64,000 nt of DNA from Burkholderia pyrrocinia (GTDB lineage: Bacteria; Pseudomonadota; Gammaproteobacteria; Burkholderiales; Burkholderiaceae): assembly GCF_001028665.1 (NCBI RefSeq), contig NZ_CP011504.1, forward strand, positions 868,001 through 932,000, given 5' to 3'. The translations under genes and the position numbers were made by a program. Under the pieces are notes generated by a model. The model was given only the letters and a program-made list of their open reading frames with translations, had not been told where the DNA came from and ran no database searches. Position 1 is the first letter of the stretch. Each line of letters opens with the position of its first letter. Shown in pieces: positions 44,277 through 53,535 of the stretch.

Positions 44277-45116
44277 ATGAACCCGGTTGGAAAAGCACTC
44301 TGGTTTATCGAAACCGAACTGGACAGGGAACTGACACTCGACAGGATCTCCGCCGATTGCGACATGACGCGCTTCGGTTTTTCGCGCCTGTTCTCGATGA
44401 ATACCGGCTGGCCGGTGATGCGCTATGTCCGGTCGCGGCGGCTGACGCGTGCGGCGCGGGCATTGGCGCAAGGCGCGCCGGACATCCTTCACGTGGCGCT
44501 CGATGCCGGATATGGCTCCCATGAGGCGTTCACGCGCGCCTTCCGCGATCTCTTCGGCGTCACGCCGGAGGAAGTGCGGGCACGGCGCACTCTCGACGGG
44601 TTGTCTCTTGTGGAGCCGCTTCGCATGAAAGAGCTGAAAATCATCGCCGTTGCACCATCACGCTTCGAAGTCGCCGAAAGGCAGCTGATCGCGGGCATGA
44701 GCAGCCGCTATACCTTCGAAACCAATGAAGGGATTCCGGCGCTCTGGCAAGCCTTTATCCCGTACATCGGCACCATCCCCGGCCAGGTCGGCGACGTGAC
44801 GTATGGCGTGTGCTGCAACCCGGATGCGGATGGCAGCTTCGAATACATCGCGGGCGTGGAGGTCAGGAGTCGCGACCGGTTACCCGCTTCATTTCGTTGC
44901 GTCGAACTCGAACCGCAACGTTATGCAGTCTTCGAACACAGCGGACATATCTCCACGCTTCACCAGACCTTCTACAGCATCTGGAACGGCTGGCTGCCGA
45001 CGTCGGGGTTCAACGCGGTGGACGCGCCCGAGTTCGAACGCTACAGCGGGGACTACGATCCGGTTACCGGCACCGGGGTGCTCGAAATCTGGTTACCTGT
45101 AGAAAAATCAGCGTGA
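44277..45116 (+). CDS. AraC-family regulator with GyrI-like effector domain
   Basis: A 279-residue protein of the Rob/SoxS-like layout: an N-terminal AraC DNA-binding domain (about 1-110, with DISADC...FSRLFSMNTG and DAGYGSHEAFTRAFRDLFGVTPEEVR, given in parts) and a C-terminal GyrI-like small-molecule domain (IPALWQAFIPYIGTIPGQVG; ERYSGDYDPVTGTGVLEIWLPV). Such proteins sense toxic compounds and switch on efflux or defence genes. Target unknown. It stands alone after the lectin operon terminator. Confidence 0.88.
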   Translation: MNPVGKALWFIETELDRELTLDRISADCDMTRFGFSRLFSMNTGWPVMRYVRSRRLTRAARALAQGAPDILHVALDAGYGSHEAFTRAFRDLFGVTPEEVRARRTLDGLSLVEPLRMKELKIIAVAPSRFEVAERQLIAGMSSRYTFETNEGIPALWQAFIPYIGTIPGQVGDVTYGVCCNPDADGSFEYIAGVEVRSRDRLPASFRCVELEPQRYAVFEHSGHISTLHQTFYSIWNGWLPTSGFNAVDAPEFERYSGDYDPVTGTGVLEIWLPVEKSA

Positions 45117-45190
45117 GTCGGCTGTCGGCGCCGATCGGCCGCGACGACGCTCGCCGCGGCCGATCGATCAACGCGTCATCACCATCGACA

Positions 45191-45379
45191 TCACCATGCC
45201 CACCGCGCGCCCGCATTCCCGGTAATCGTGCGCTGATGCTCGCCGCCCAGGTTCGTCAGGTAGCTGACCGTCGCATACACGCTGCCGCGCTTCGTCAACT
45301 GCGCGACGAGCCCCGCGCCGATCTGCCCGGCCGTCCATGCGCGCCAGCAACGATTCCGGCCGGCCTGGCCGGCACGTGG
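45191..45379 (-). pseudogene. Remnant of an autotransporter beta-barrel C-terminus
   Basis: The minus strand reads WTAGQIGAGLVAQLTKRG, then SVYATVSYLTNLGGEHQRTI and TGNAGARWAW before TGA at 45193-45191. Alternating strands and the terminal aromatic residue are typical of the last strands of an autotransporter barrel. The frame opens only at about 45379, with no start codon and no passenger, next to the M23 peptidase stop. It is probably the leftover of a deleted autotransporter. Confidence 0.65.
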
Positions 45380-45386
45380 TCAGCGG

Positions 45387-46760
45387 TCAGCCCGCATGCG
45401 GCGCGACAGCCGTCGACATTGCGACCGGCTGCGACCACGTGGCCGCGGCCAACTGCGTACGCGCGGCATGAGCCACGCGGTTGAACGCGACACGCCGCTC
45501 ACCCTTCAGCGTCGCCGCTTTGGCGGCCTGCACCAGTTCGACCGGATCGACGAGACGGTCATGTCGACGGACTTCGAAGTGCAAATGCGGGCCGGTCGCC
45601 GTCCCGGTGCTACCGACCGCACCGACGCGTTGACCGCGAGCGACGCGAGCGCCGGTTCGCAGCTTCGGCTCGAATGCCGACAGGTGCGCGTAGTACGACG
45701 CATAGCCGCCGTCATGACGAATCACCACATACTTGCCGTAGCCGCGCGGCTCGGTGCCGATGAACGTCACGACACCGCGCTCCGACGCACGGACGGCACG
45801 GCCCGCCGGCGCAGCCAGATCGACGCCCGAATGCACGTGGCGTGCGCCGGTCACCGGATGCACGCGCGCGCCGAACTCCGAGCTGATCCGCGTCGCGGCG
45901 ACCGGCATCGCGAACCGAGCGCCGGCGAGCGGCACGCCGTCGAGGTCGTAGTACGCGCCCGGCGAACCCGCGTCGGGCGCAAACCACACGCCCGCTACCT
46001 GCTGGCCGCGAAAGCGGATGTCGAGCGCCGTCACGCGCACACCATGCGGCAGCGTTGCGCTCTCGTCGGGTTCGAATGCGATGCGGAAGGTATCGCCTAC
46101 CCCGCCGCGCTGCTTCGGATCGATGCGCCCGGCCAGCAGGCGGGTGATCTGCGCGGCAACGCCGGCCGGCAGTTCGGCGCGCGCCAGCGACGCCCGCAGG
46201 CTGCCGGTAATCGCACCGGCGCGCGTGCCGCGATCCGGCTGCGCGAGCATGAACGGCTCGGCCGACGCCAGATCGACCGGGCCTCGCTCGAATGCCGGCC
46301 GCGCACCCATCGACGGCAACGGCGATGCAATGCCGTAGGCGAACCGCGTCGCGTATCCACGTTCGATCGCACCGCGCGCCGCATCGCAGAGCACGCGGTA
46401 AGCCACGCATGCGCCGAAGCGGGCAACGGGATCGTCGCGATCGGCGCCTGTCGGCACGTTCGACGCATGCGATGCGTACGCGACATCGAGCGGCGCGGCC
46501 GACGATGCACGCAAGCCGCCCCACGTCGTCCGGGCGGAACTGAAAAAAGGCACGTCGACAAGGTCTGCCGTTTCAGCCGTCACGGGCGTGAACGGCGCGG
46601 CATCGTGAAACGCCTGCGCTGTTGCACCCTGTGTACCGGCGGCACAGGCCGCCGCGATGACACCGCGCAGCAGCGCGCGGCGAATCGGGAAACAGCGAAC
46701 GCCGCGTCGAGCGGATTGACCTTGTTCGCGTGCGAGACGGAAACGCAGGTCCAACCGCAT
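45387..46760 (-). CDS. M23-family (LytM) metallopeptidase
   Basis: A 457-residue exported protein: basic N-terminus, hydrophobic segment (LLRGVIAAACAAGTQGATAQAF), a middle domain typical of periplasmic M23 proteins, and a C-terminal LytM peptidase with zinc ligands in HVHSGVDLAAP and PHLHFEVRR and the YYAHLS segment. It cuts peptidoglycan cross-links or activates amidases. All metal-binding residues are present, so it should be active. It is divergent from the MscS gene with a 327-bp gap. Confidence 0.9.
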   Translation of the reverse strand: MRLDLRFRLAREQGQSARRGVRCFPIRRALLRGVIAAACAAGTQGATAQAFHDAAPFTPVTAETADLVDVPFFSSARTTWGGLRASSAAPLDVAYASHASNVPTGADRDDPVARFGACVAYRVLCDAARGAIERGYATRFAYGIASPLPSMGARPAFERGPVDLASAEPFMLAQPDRGTRAGAITGSLRASLARAELPAGVAAQITRLLAGRIDPKQRGGVGDTFRIAFEPDESATLPHGVRVTALDIRFRGQQVAGVWFAPDAGSPGAYYDLDGVPLAGARFAMPVAATRISSEFGARVHPVTGARHVHSGVDLAAPAGRAVRASERGVVTFIGTEPRGYGKYVVIRHDGGYASYYAHLSAFEPKLRTGARVARGQRVGAVGSTGTATGPHLHFEVRRHDRLVDPVELVQAAKAATLKGERRVAFNRVAHAARTQLAAATWSQPVAMSTAVAPHAG

Positions 46761-46874
46761 GACGTCGTCACTCGCTATCGATGAAAAATCGGGAAAGGAC
46801 CGGGTATCGCGGAGGGACTATCGTCGCGATCCGGCAACTTGAAACCGAGTGTACCGGCGTGCGTGAAACGGCTG

Positions 46875-46892
46875 AATAGGACAAATCCTATT
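46875..46892. promoter_or_regulatory. Inverted repeat AATAGGA-CAAA-TCCTATT
   Basis: Seven-base perfect arms in the gap between the divergent M23 and mscS genes, 115 bp before the M23 start and 196 bp before mscS. The AGGA-N4-TCCT core resembles in layout sites bound by NarL/FixJ-type response regulators such as RcsB. The link is only by similarity. Confidence 0.45.
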
Positions 46893-47087
46893 TTATGGAC
46901 TTGCCGATTAGTACTAGAACGAAATCGCGATTTCACCGTCCGACGGCATGGCGCTCCGACCCCACGCATTCGCGCGAACCATCGTGTGCCGTGTACAGTC
47001 GAACGCTGCCGGCGCGCGCTCCCGCCTGTCCGATTGCGACGGAAGCGCGGCGCGTTGCGCCATGTGTCTTCAACCCGGAATCCCGTC

Positions 47088-47957
47088 ATGTTTCTCGATC
47101 AACTACATCCGGAACGCTGGACGTTCCTGTGGAACGCCTTGTCCACCCTTTCCATCAAGCTGTGCGCGGGCCTTGCGCTGCTCGTCGCGGGCTGGTGGCT
47201 GTCGAAACGCATCGGCAACTGGCTGAACCGGCTGCTCTCGAACAAGGAGCGCGTCGACGAGACGCTGCGGCCGATTCTCTGCGACGTCGCCGTGTGGGGC
47301 ATCCGCATCGTTGCGATCGTCGGCGCGCTGTCGCAGCTCGGCGTCGAAACCGCGAGCATCGTCGCGGTGCTCGGCGCGGCCGGCCTCGCGATCGCGCTCG
47401 CACTGCAGGGCACGATGCAGAACATCGCGGCCGGCATCATGCTCCTGCTGTTGCGGCCGTTCAAGGTCGGCGACTATATCGACGGCGGCACCGGCGTCGC
47501 GGGCACCGTCGACGAGGTCGGCCTGTTCATGACGCGGCTGACGAAGCCGGACGGCATCTGCGAATTCGTGCCGAACAGCGCGCTGTGGGGCAGCTCGATC
47601 CGCAACTACACGCGCAATCCGACGCGCCGCCTCGATCTCGAAGTGGAAGTGTCCGTGCATGACGATATCGATCGCGCGCTCGACGCGCTGCGCGCGCTGG
47701 CTATCGCCGACCCCGACGTGTTGCAGGATCCGGCACCGGACGTGATGGTGATGCGCTTCGACGACAGCACGGCCGTCGCGAACATGCGCGTGTGGACGCA
47801 TACCGACACGTTCTGGGCGATGCGCTGGCGCCTCGCGCGCCAGGTGCGCAAGACGCTCGCCGATGCGGACTGCGCGCTGCCGATCCGCACGCGCGAGCTG
47901 CACATCGTGCACGACGCGGAACGTCGCGCGGACAGCGTGCGCGTACGGGCGTCGTAA
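47088..47957 (+). CDS. Small-conductance mechanosensitive channel (MscS family)
   Basis: A 289-residue inner-membrane protein with three helices; the pore helix TM3 shows the Gly/Ala-rich pattern AVLGAAGLAIALALQGTMQNIAAGIMLL (pieces) followed by RPFKVGDYI, the MscS signature. The beta domain contains VDEVGLFMTRL and FVPNSAL. It opens under membrane tension to release solutes after hypo-osmotic shock. The ATG at 47088 is chosen because the upstream in-frame sequence is non-homologous and lies in the promoter region. Confidence 0.92.
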   Translation: MFLDQLHPERWTFLWNALSTLSIKLCAGLALLVAGWWLSKRIGNWLNRLLSNKERVDETLRPILCDVAVWGIRIVAIVGALSQLGVETASIVAVLGAAGLAIALALQGTMQNIAAGIMLLLLRPFKVGDYIDGGTGVAGTVDEVGLFMTRLTKPDGICEFVPNSALWGSSIRNYTRNPTRRLDLEVEVSVHDDIDRALDALRALAIADPDVLQDPAPDVMVMRFDDSTAVANMRVWTHTDTFWAMRWRLARQVRKTLADADCALPIRTRELHIVHDAERRADSVRVRAS

Positions 47958-47970
47958 CGCGTAACGACAT

Positions 47971-48013
47971 CGGGGCGCGGAACCGCGCATGACGCACGGC
48001 GCGGCGCGCCCCG
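47971..48013. terminator. Hairpin between convergent mscS and ABC gene
   Basis: CGGGGCGCG and its exact complement enclose a GC-rich loop with a smaller inner stem. It sits in the 65-bp gap between two convergent stops, where a bidirectional terminator is expected. There is no T-run. Confidence 0.5.
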
Positions 48014-48022
48014 GCTTCGTCG

Positions 48023-49165
48023 TCACATCTTCACGATATCGAGCAGCGCCTTCTTGCCGCTCTTGTACGTGAACACCGAGATCGCGCCGTGCTTCAGATC
48101 GCCCTGCGGCGTGAAGCTCGTTTCGCCGATCACGCCGCGATAGTCGGTGGCCGGCATCGCGGCCAGCACCTTCGCCGGGTCGGTCGAGTTCGCGCGCTTC
48201 ATCGCGTCGACGATGATGTACACCGCGTCATACGAGAACGGCGCATACACCTGCATCGGCTGGTGGTAACGCGCTTCGTAGCGCTTCGCGAACGCCGCGC
48301 CGCCCGGCATCTTCTCGAGCGCGATGCCGGCCTCGGAGCACACGACATTGTCCGATGCCGGGCCCGCGAGCTTCGGCAAGTCGGTCGAACACACGCCGTC
48401 GCCTGCGAGGATCTTCGCGCGCATGCCGAGCTGGCGCGCCTGCTTCGCGAGCGGGCCGCCCGTCGCGTCCATCCCGCCGTACATGATCGCGTCGGGGTTC
48501 GCTCCCTTGATCTTCGTGAGGATCGCGCGGAAATCGATCGCCTTGTCGTTCGTCGCGTCGCGCGACACGACCTTCATCCCGGCCGCCTTCGCGGCCTTCT
48601 CGAACTCGGTCGCGAGGCCCTGCCCATACGCGGTCGAATCGTCGACCACGGCTACCGTCCTGATACCCATGTTCTTTGCCGCGTACATCGCGAGCGCCGG
48701 CCCCTGCTGCGCATCGGTCGCGACGACGCGATAGGTCGTCTTGAAGCCTTGTTGCGTGTACGTCGGGTTGGTCGCGGCCTGCGAGATCTGCACGACGCCG
48801 CCGTCTCGATAGACGCGCGACGCCGGGATCGACGTGCCCGAGTTGTGATGGCCGACGACGCCGACTACCTTGTCGTCGACGAGCCGCTGCGCGACCTGCG
48901 TCGCGGTGCGCGGATCGCCCGCGTCGTCCTGCGCGTCGAGCTGCAGCGTGACTTTCGTGCCGCCGATCGCGAGCCCCTTCGCGTTGATTTCCTCGACGGC
49001 GAGCCGCGCGCCGTTCTCGCTGTCCTTGCCGAGGTGCGCGATCGCGCCGGTCAGCGGCGCGACGTGCCCGATGCGCACGACTTCATCCGCGTGCGCCGGG
49101 AACGCGGACAGTGCGCACGTCAGCGCAGCCGCGGTAGCGAATGTCGTCTTGTGATGTCGATTCAT
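48023..49165 (-). CDS. Branched-chain amino-acid-type ABC substrate-binding protein
   Basis: A 380-residue periplasmic protein: signal peptide ending PAHA|DE, then a Peripla_BP_6 fold (VVRIGHVAPLTGAIAHLGKDSENGARLA in parts; GVVGHHNSGTSIPASRVY; YGQGLATEFEKAA). It belongs with LivJ/LivK-type receptors for amino acids or related compounds. No permease or ATPase genes are adjacent, so it is either an orphan receptor or serves a transporter elsewhere. It follows the amidohydrolase gene by 71 bp and is likely in its operon. Confidence 0.9.
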   Translation of the reverse strand: MNRHHKTTFATAAALTCALSAFPAHADEVVRIGHVAPLTGAIAHLGKDSENGARLAVEEINAKGLAIGGTKVTLQLDAQDDAGDPRTATQVAQRLVDDKVVGVVGHHNSGTSIPASRVYRDGGVVQISQAATNPTYTQQGFKTTYRVVATDAQQGPALAMYAAKNMGIRTVAVVDDSTAYGQGLATEFEKAAKAAGMKVVSRDATNDKAIDFRAILTKIKGANPDAIMYGGMDATGGPLAKQARQLGMRAKILAGDGVCSTDLPKLAGPASDNVVCSEAGIALEKMPGGAAFAKRYEARYHQPMQVYAPFSYDAVYIIVDAMKRANSTDPAKVLAAMPATDYRGVIGETSFTPQGDLKHGAISVFTYKSGKKALLDIVKM

Positions 49166-49236
49166 GGCTGTCTCCTTCCTTGTCGCTCTTCGTCTGTGTT
49201 TCGGATACGTCGTTCGTTGAAGGCAAAACAACGCGC

Positions 49237-50274
49237 TCACGCGCGCCCTTCGAATCCCAGCAGTACGTTCACCGCGTTGATGCCGATCTCCTCGACCATG
49301 TAGCCGCCTTCCATCACGAACAGCGTCGGCAGATTCAGGCGCGCGAGCGCCTCGCCGATGCGCAGGTAATCGGGCGAGCGCAGCCGGAAGTGGCTGATCG
49401 GATCGTGCTCGAACGTGTCGACGCCGAGCGACACGACGAGCAGGTCGGGAGCATGCGCAACGATCGCGGCCGCCGCATGGCCGAGCGCCGTTGCGTAGGT
49501 GTCCCACTGCGTGCCCTTCGGCAGCGGCAGGTTCAGGTTGAAGCCTTCGCCCGCGCCTGCGCCGCGCTCGTCCGCGTAGCCGGAGAAGTACGGATACGAC
49601 ACCGACGGCTCGCCATGAATCGACGCGAACAGCACGTCCGCGCGTTCGTAGAAGATGTCCTGCGTGCCGTTGCCGTGATGGAAATCGACGTCGAGCACCG
49701 CGACGCGCGCGGCACCGCTCGCGATGCCGTGCTGCGCCGCGATCGCCGCATTGTTCAGATAGCAGTAGCCACCCATGTATTCACGGCCCGCATGGTGGCC
49801 GGGCGGCCGGCACAGCGCGAACGCCGCGCGCGCGCCGCCGTTCGACAGCAGGTCGGCGCCGGTGAGCGCCGAGTTCGCGCTCGCGCTCACCGCGTCCCAC
49901 GTGCCCGCGTTGATCGGCGCGCCGGCGTCCATCGCGAAGAAGCCGAGCTTGCCGTCGATGAAGTCGGGCAGCGTCGCGGCCGCCGGCATCGCGCGCACCG
50001 GCCACACGAGCGGCAGCGCCTGGCAGGTGCGGCCGGTCGCGGTCCATTCGTCCCATGCGCCGGCGAGGAAATCGACGTAGCGCGCACTGTGCGCGCCGGC
50101 ATAGCTGGCGCGATCGAACGCGCGCGGCGCGATCACGTCGCCGAGGCCGGCCGCGCGGACCTGCGCGAGCACCGTTTCGGCGCGAAGGGGGTTTTCGAAC
50201 GACTCGGTGATCGCGCCGTCCTTCAGTTCGACGCCGCGATGCAGGTGGTGATCGCTGCTGTAGACCGTGAGCAT
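49237..50274 (-). CDS. Histone-deacetylase-like amidohydrolase (acetylpolyamine amidohydrolase type)
   Basis: A 345-residue zinc amidohydrolase. Catalytic histidines are in RPPGHHAGREYMGGYCYLNN, and zinc ligands in LDVDFHHGNGTQ and LGVDTFEHDP. Bacterial relatives deacetylate acetylpolyamines or other acetylated amines. The catalytic tyrosine region near the end reads MEGGYMVEEIG. It is divergent from an Lrp-type gene (126 bp) and precedes the ABC binding protein, so all three may handle uptake and use of an acetylated amino compound. Confidence 0.9.
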   Translation of the reverse strand: MLTVYSSDHHLHRGVELKDGAITESFENPLRAETVLAQVRAAGLGDVIAPRAFDRASYAGAHSARYVDFLAGAWDEWTATGRTCQALPLVWPVRAMPAAATLPDFIDGKLGFFAMDAGAPINAGTWDAVSASANSALTGADLLSNGGARAAFALCRPPGHHAGREYMGGYCYLNNAAIAAQHGIASGAARVAVLDVDFHHGNGTQDIFYERADVLFASIHGEPSVSYPYFSGYADERGAGAGEGFNLNLPLPKGTQWDTYATALGHAAAAIVAHAPDLLVVSLGVDTFEHDPISHFRLRSPDYLRIGEALARLNLPTLFVMEGGYMVEEIGINAVNVLLGFEGRA

Positions 50275-50400
50275 GGTTGACCGTTGCAGTGATGGCAGTG
50301 AGGGGGTGGAAACAGTCTATTGATGCCCACCGGCAATAACTTTGCTTTTCGCATTCCCGTTTCGTACAATTTTGAGAAAACTGTCTATGGAACCCCGGAT

Positions 50401-50889
50401 ATGAGCAAAAATCGCGCTTCGGTTGAACTGGACGGCGTCGACCGCGCGATGCTCCGCCTGCTGCAGGAAGACGGCGCGCTGTCGAACGCGACGCTCGGCG
50501 AAAAGCTGTCGCTGAGCGTCACGCCGTGCTGGCGCCGCCGCAAGCGGCTCGAGGACGAGCGCGTGATCACCGGCTACCAGGCGAACCTCGACCGGCGCGC
50601 GCTCGGGATGAACGTGTTCGCGTTCGTGCAGGTGACCTTCAACATGCACTCGGACCAGGATTCCGATCACTTCGAGGACGTGATGCGGCGGCACGACGAA
50701 GTAACGTCGTGCCACAAGATCACCGGCGCGGCCGACTACATCCTGCAGGTCGTCGCGGCCGATCTCGACGCGTATGCGGAATTCGTCGAGCGTGTGCTGA
50801 GAAAGCAGGCCGGCGTGTCGTCGATCCAGTCGAGCCTCGCGTTGCGCGAGGTGAAGTTCTCGTCGCGCGTGCCGGTGCCGGACGCGTGA
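50401..50889 (+). CDS. Lrp/AsnC-family regulator, divergent from the amidohydrolase
   Basis: A 162-residue Lrp-type protein: winged helix (LDGVDRAMLRLLQEDGALSN; LSLSVTPCWRRRKRLE) and RAM domain (VTSCHKITGAADYILQVVAADL). ATG at 50401 gives MSKNRASVELDGVD; the longer frame adds residues encoded in the promoter region. Its divergent position suggests that it regulates the amidohydrolase/ABC-receptor operon in response to an amino acid or polyamine-related ligand. Confidence 0.9.
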   Translation: MSKNRASVELDGVDRAMLRLLQEDGALSNATLGEKLSLSVTPCWRRRKRLEDERVITGYQANLDRRALGMNVFAFVQVTFNMHSDQDSDHFEDVMRRHDEVTSCHKITGAADYILQVVAADLDAYAEFVERVLRKQAGVSSIQSSLALREVKFSSRVPVPDA

Positions 50890-50953
50890 ACGGCGCGACG
50901 AACAGGCGAGCCGTCATTCCGCTCCCGACCCTCATCCCATGGAGCACTACCCT

Positions 50954-51241
50954 ATGAAGCGTTTCACTTCCTCTGCCTCGCTTGTCGCCGCGCTTGCCTG
51001 CGCGTTCGCATTGAGCGCCTGTGCGGCGCAATCGTCGGCGCCTGCCGATTCGTCGGCGCCGGCCGCACCGCCGATGGTCGGCGGCGATCGCGATGCGCAC
51101 GGCTGCATCGGCTCGGCCGGCTACGCATGGTGCGAACAGACGCAGCAATGCGAGCGCCCGTGGGAACTTGCGAAGCAAAAGGGCTTCGCGAATTCGGCGC
51201 AAGCGTACGAGCAGTTCTGCAGGAACAATTCGGCGAGGTAG
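50954..51241 (+). CDS. Small cysteine-rich lipoprotein
   Basis: A 95-residue predicted lipoprotein: signal MKRFTSS...ALSAC with Cys at about 24, a Ser/Ala/Pro-rich tether, then a small domain with conserved cysteines (HGCIGSAGYAWCEQTQQCERPWE and a last Cys in YEQFCRNN). The four later cysteines probably form disulfides in the periplasm. Similar small domains of unknown function occur in many proteobacteria. It follows the Lrp gene by 64 bp; a shared transcript is possible. Confidence 0.8.
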   Translation: MKRFTSSASLVAALACAFALSACAAQSSAPADSSAPAAPPMVGGDRDAHGCIGSAGYAWCEQTQQCERPWELAKQKGFANSAQAYEQFCRNNSAR

Positions 51242-51719
51242 GCGGATCGCGGCGCGATGCCGTGACGCAATGACGTGCCGGCGCGAAGCGTTGCGCGATC
51301 GCTCGCGCATTGCATCGGCACATCGACATACCGACATTCCGACGTTTCACATCGGCACGCGGCGCGCCAATCGCGCGCACCGCGCCGTCAGATTCCCACC
51401 GGTTTTCCGGCGCGGCGCACCCCGATTCCGGAAACCCGGACACGCGAAAAACCCCACAAAAACAAGGACATTTTTCACGTGCGACACGGCAATCGACTTC
51501 GGTTATATTACGCGCCCCTTGCCACCCCGCCCCCGCCACACGCGTCGCGCGCGGCCTCTTTTCACGCAGCCTGAAGCGTCCTCCGCGCAGGCTTGCCGCA
51601 GGGGCCCGGGCGCGTTGCGCGCCACCGCGAAGCAGGTGATTGCCGGCCCGCAAGAAGCCGATCCGAAGGTGTCCTCCTCAACGGCTTCGCGTGCGCAAAT
51701 GCAACGGCGAACAGCGTCG

Positions 51720-51756
51720 ATCCGGAATTCCGGATTCGCGATCCGGATCTCCGGAT
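51720..51756. promoter_or_regulatory. Two tandem palindromes with TCCGGA half-sites upstream of mqo
   Basis: ATCCGGAATTCCGGAT (51720-51735) and ATCCGGA-TC-TCCGGAT (51741-51756) have centres 21 bp apart, two helical turns. TCCGGA occurs four times, starting at 51721, 51729, 51742 and 51750. They lie 79-115 bp upstream of the mqo start. The rest of 51242-51834 holds no gene that I can support; an AT-richer stretch at 51440-51515 may contain promoter elements. Confidence 0.6.
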
Positions 51757-51834
51757 GCGCGTATCGGCCGCGATCGACACGCTCGCCGGGCGGCATGGCA
51801 AACCGATGCATCCAAGTTGAAAAAGGGATCTGCT

Positions 51835-53478
51835 GTGATCAAAACGTTACGGGTAATACTGTCGGCGCTCGCGCTGTGCGTCGCCGCGTCGTCCGCGCAC
51901 GCCGCCGATACGAAGAAGGTCGACGTCCTGCTGGTGGGCGGCGGCATCATGAGCTCGACGCTCGGCGTCTGGCTGCACGAGCTTCAGCCTGACTGGTCGA
52001 TGACGATGGTCGAGCGCCTCGACGGCGTCGCGCTGGAAAGTTCGAACGGCTGGAACAACGCGGGCACCGGCCACTCGGCGCTCGCCGAACTGAACTACAC
52101 GCCGGAAAAGGCCGACGGCAAGGTCGACATCTCGAAGGCCATCGAGATCAACGAGTCGTTCCAGATCTCGCGCCAGTTCTGGGCGTGGCAGGTCAAGCAG
52201 GGCGTGCTGAAGAACCCGCATTCGTTCATCAACTCGACGCCGCACATGAGCTTCGTGTGGGGCGACGACAACGTCCGCTTCCTGAAGAAGCGCTACGAAG
52301 CGCTGCAGGCGAGCCCGCTGTTCCGCGGCATGCAGTATTCGGAAGACTACGACCAGATCAAGCAGTGGGTGCCGCTGATGATGGAAGGCCGCGACCGCAA
52401 GCAGAAGGTCGCCGCGACGTGGACGCCGATCGGCACCGACGTGAACTTCGGCGAGATCACGCGCCAGTTCGTCGGCTACCTGAAGACGCAGCCGAACTTC
52501 ACGCTGTCGCTGTCGAGCGAAGTGCGCGAGATCACGCGCAACACGGACGGCACGTGGCACGTGTCGTGGGTCAAGCTGCATTCGGATGAACCGCCGCAGG
52601 CCGTCGACGCGAAGTTCGTGTTCATCGGCGCGGGCGGCGGTGCGCTGCACCTGCTGCAGGCGTCGGGCATCCCCGAGGCGAAGGATTACGGCGCGTTCCC
52701 GGTCGGCGGCTCGTTCCTCGTGACCGACAATCCCGACGTCGTGAAGCAGCATCTCGCGAAGGCGTACGGCAAGGCGTCGGTCGGCTCGCCGCCGATGTCG
52801 GTGCCGCACCTCGACACGCGGATCATCGACGGCAAGAAGATCATCCTGTTCGGGCCGTTCGCGACGTTCTCGACCAAGTTCCTGAAGAACGGCTCGTATT
52901 TCGACCTGCTCACGAGCACCAACACGCACAACGTCGCACCGATGATGCGCGTGGGCGTCGACGAATTCCCGCTGGTCCAGTACCTCGCCGGCCAGCTGAT
53001 GCTGTCCGACGACGACCGCTTCAACGCGCTGAAGGAATACTTCCCGAACGCGAAGAAGGAAGACTGGCGCCTGTGGCAGGCCGGCCAGCGCGTGCAGATC
53101 ATCAAGCGCGACCCGGTGAAGGGCGGCGTGCTGAAGCTCGGCACCGAGATCGTCAGCTCGCAGGACGGCAGCATCGCGGGCCTGCTCGGCGCGTCGCCGG
53201 GCGCGTCGACGGCCGCGCCGATCATGCTGAACCTGATGAAGAAGGTGTTCAAGGACAAGGTCGCGACGCCCGAGTGGCAGCAGAAGATCCGCCAGATCGT
53301 GCCGAGCTACGGCACGAAGCTGAACGACAGCCCGGCGAAGGTCGTCGAGGAATGGACCTACACGAGCGACGTGCTGCAGCTCTCGCCGCCGCCGAAGATC
53401 GACGTCAACGTGCCGTCGCAGGCGACCGGCACCGCACCGGCCCGCCCGGCCAAGGCGTCGGCCGACATGGCGCTGTAA
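51835..53478 (+). CDS. mqo: Malate:quinone oxidoreductase
   Basis: A 547-residue FAD enzyme that oxidises malate to oxaloacetate and passes electrons to quinone. The FAD-binding start reads [16 protein letters not shown] (29-43), followed by [22 protein letters not shown], and near the C-terminus [13 protein letters not shown]. The start is GTG at 51835, with a GGGA ribosome site. Unusually, the first 23 residues look like a cleavable signal peptide ([20 protein letters not shown], then AHA). Its gene ends at a strong terminator. Confidence 0.95.
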   Translation: MIKTLRVILSALALCVAASSAHAADTKKVDVLLVGGGIMSSTLGVWLHELQPDWSMTMVERLDGVALESSNGWNNAGTGHSALAELNYTPEKADGKVDISKAIEINESFQISRQFWAWQVKQGVLKNPHSFINSTPHMSFVWGDDNVRFLKKRYEALQASPLFRGMQYSEDYDQIKQWVPLMMEGRDRKQKVAATWTPIGTDVNFGEITRQFVGYLKTQPNFTLSLSSEVREITRNTDGTWHVSWVKLHSDEPPQAVDAKFVFIGAGGGALHLLQASGIPEAKDYGAFPVGGSFLVTDNPDVVKQHLAKAYGKASVGSPPMSVPHLDTRIIDGKKIILFGPFATFSTKFLKNGSYFDLLTSTNTHNVAPMMRVGVDEFPLVQYLAGQLMLSDDDRFNALKEYFPNAKKEDWRLWQAGQRVQIIKRDPVKGGVLKLGTEIVSSQDGSIAGLLGASPGASTAAPIMLNLMKKVFKDKVATPEWQQKIRQIVPSYGTKLNDSPAKVVEEWTYTSDVLQLSPPPKIDVNVPSQATGTAPARPAKASADMAL

Positions 53479-53506
53479 GCGGCCACGCGCCGCCGCGCCG
53501 CACGAC

Positions 53507-53535
53507 ATGGCCGCCCTCCGGGGCGGCCATTTTTC
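53507..53535 (+). terminator. Rho-independent terminator of mqo
   Basis: ATGGCCGCCC and its exact complement enclose a TCCG loop and run into TTTTTC. It lies 28 bp after the mqo stop. Confidence 0.9.
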
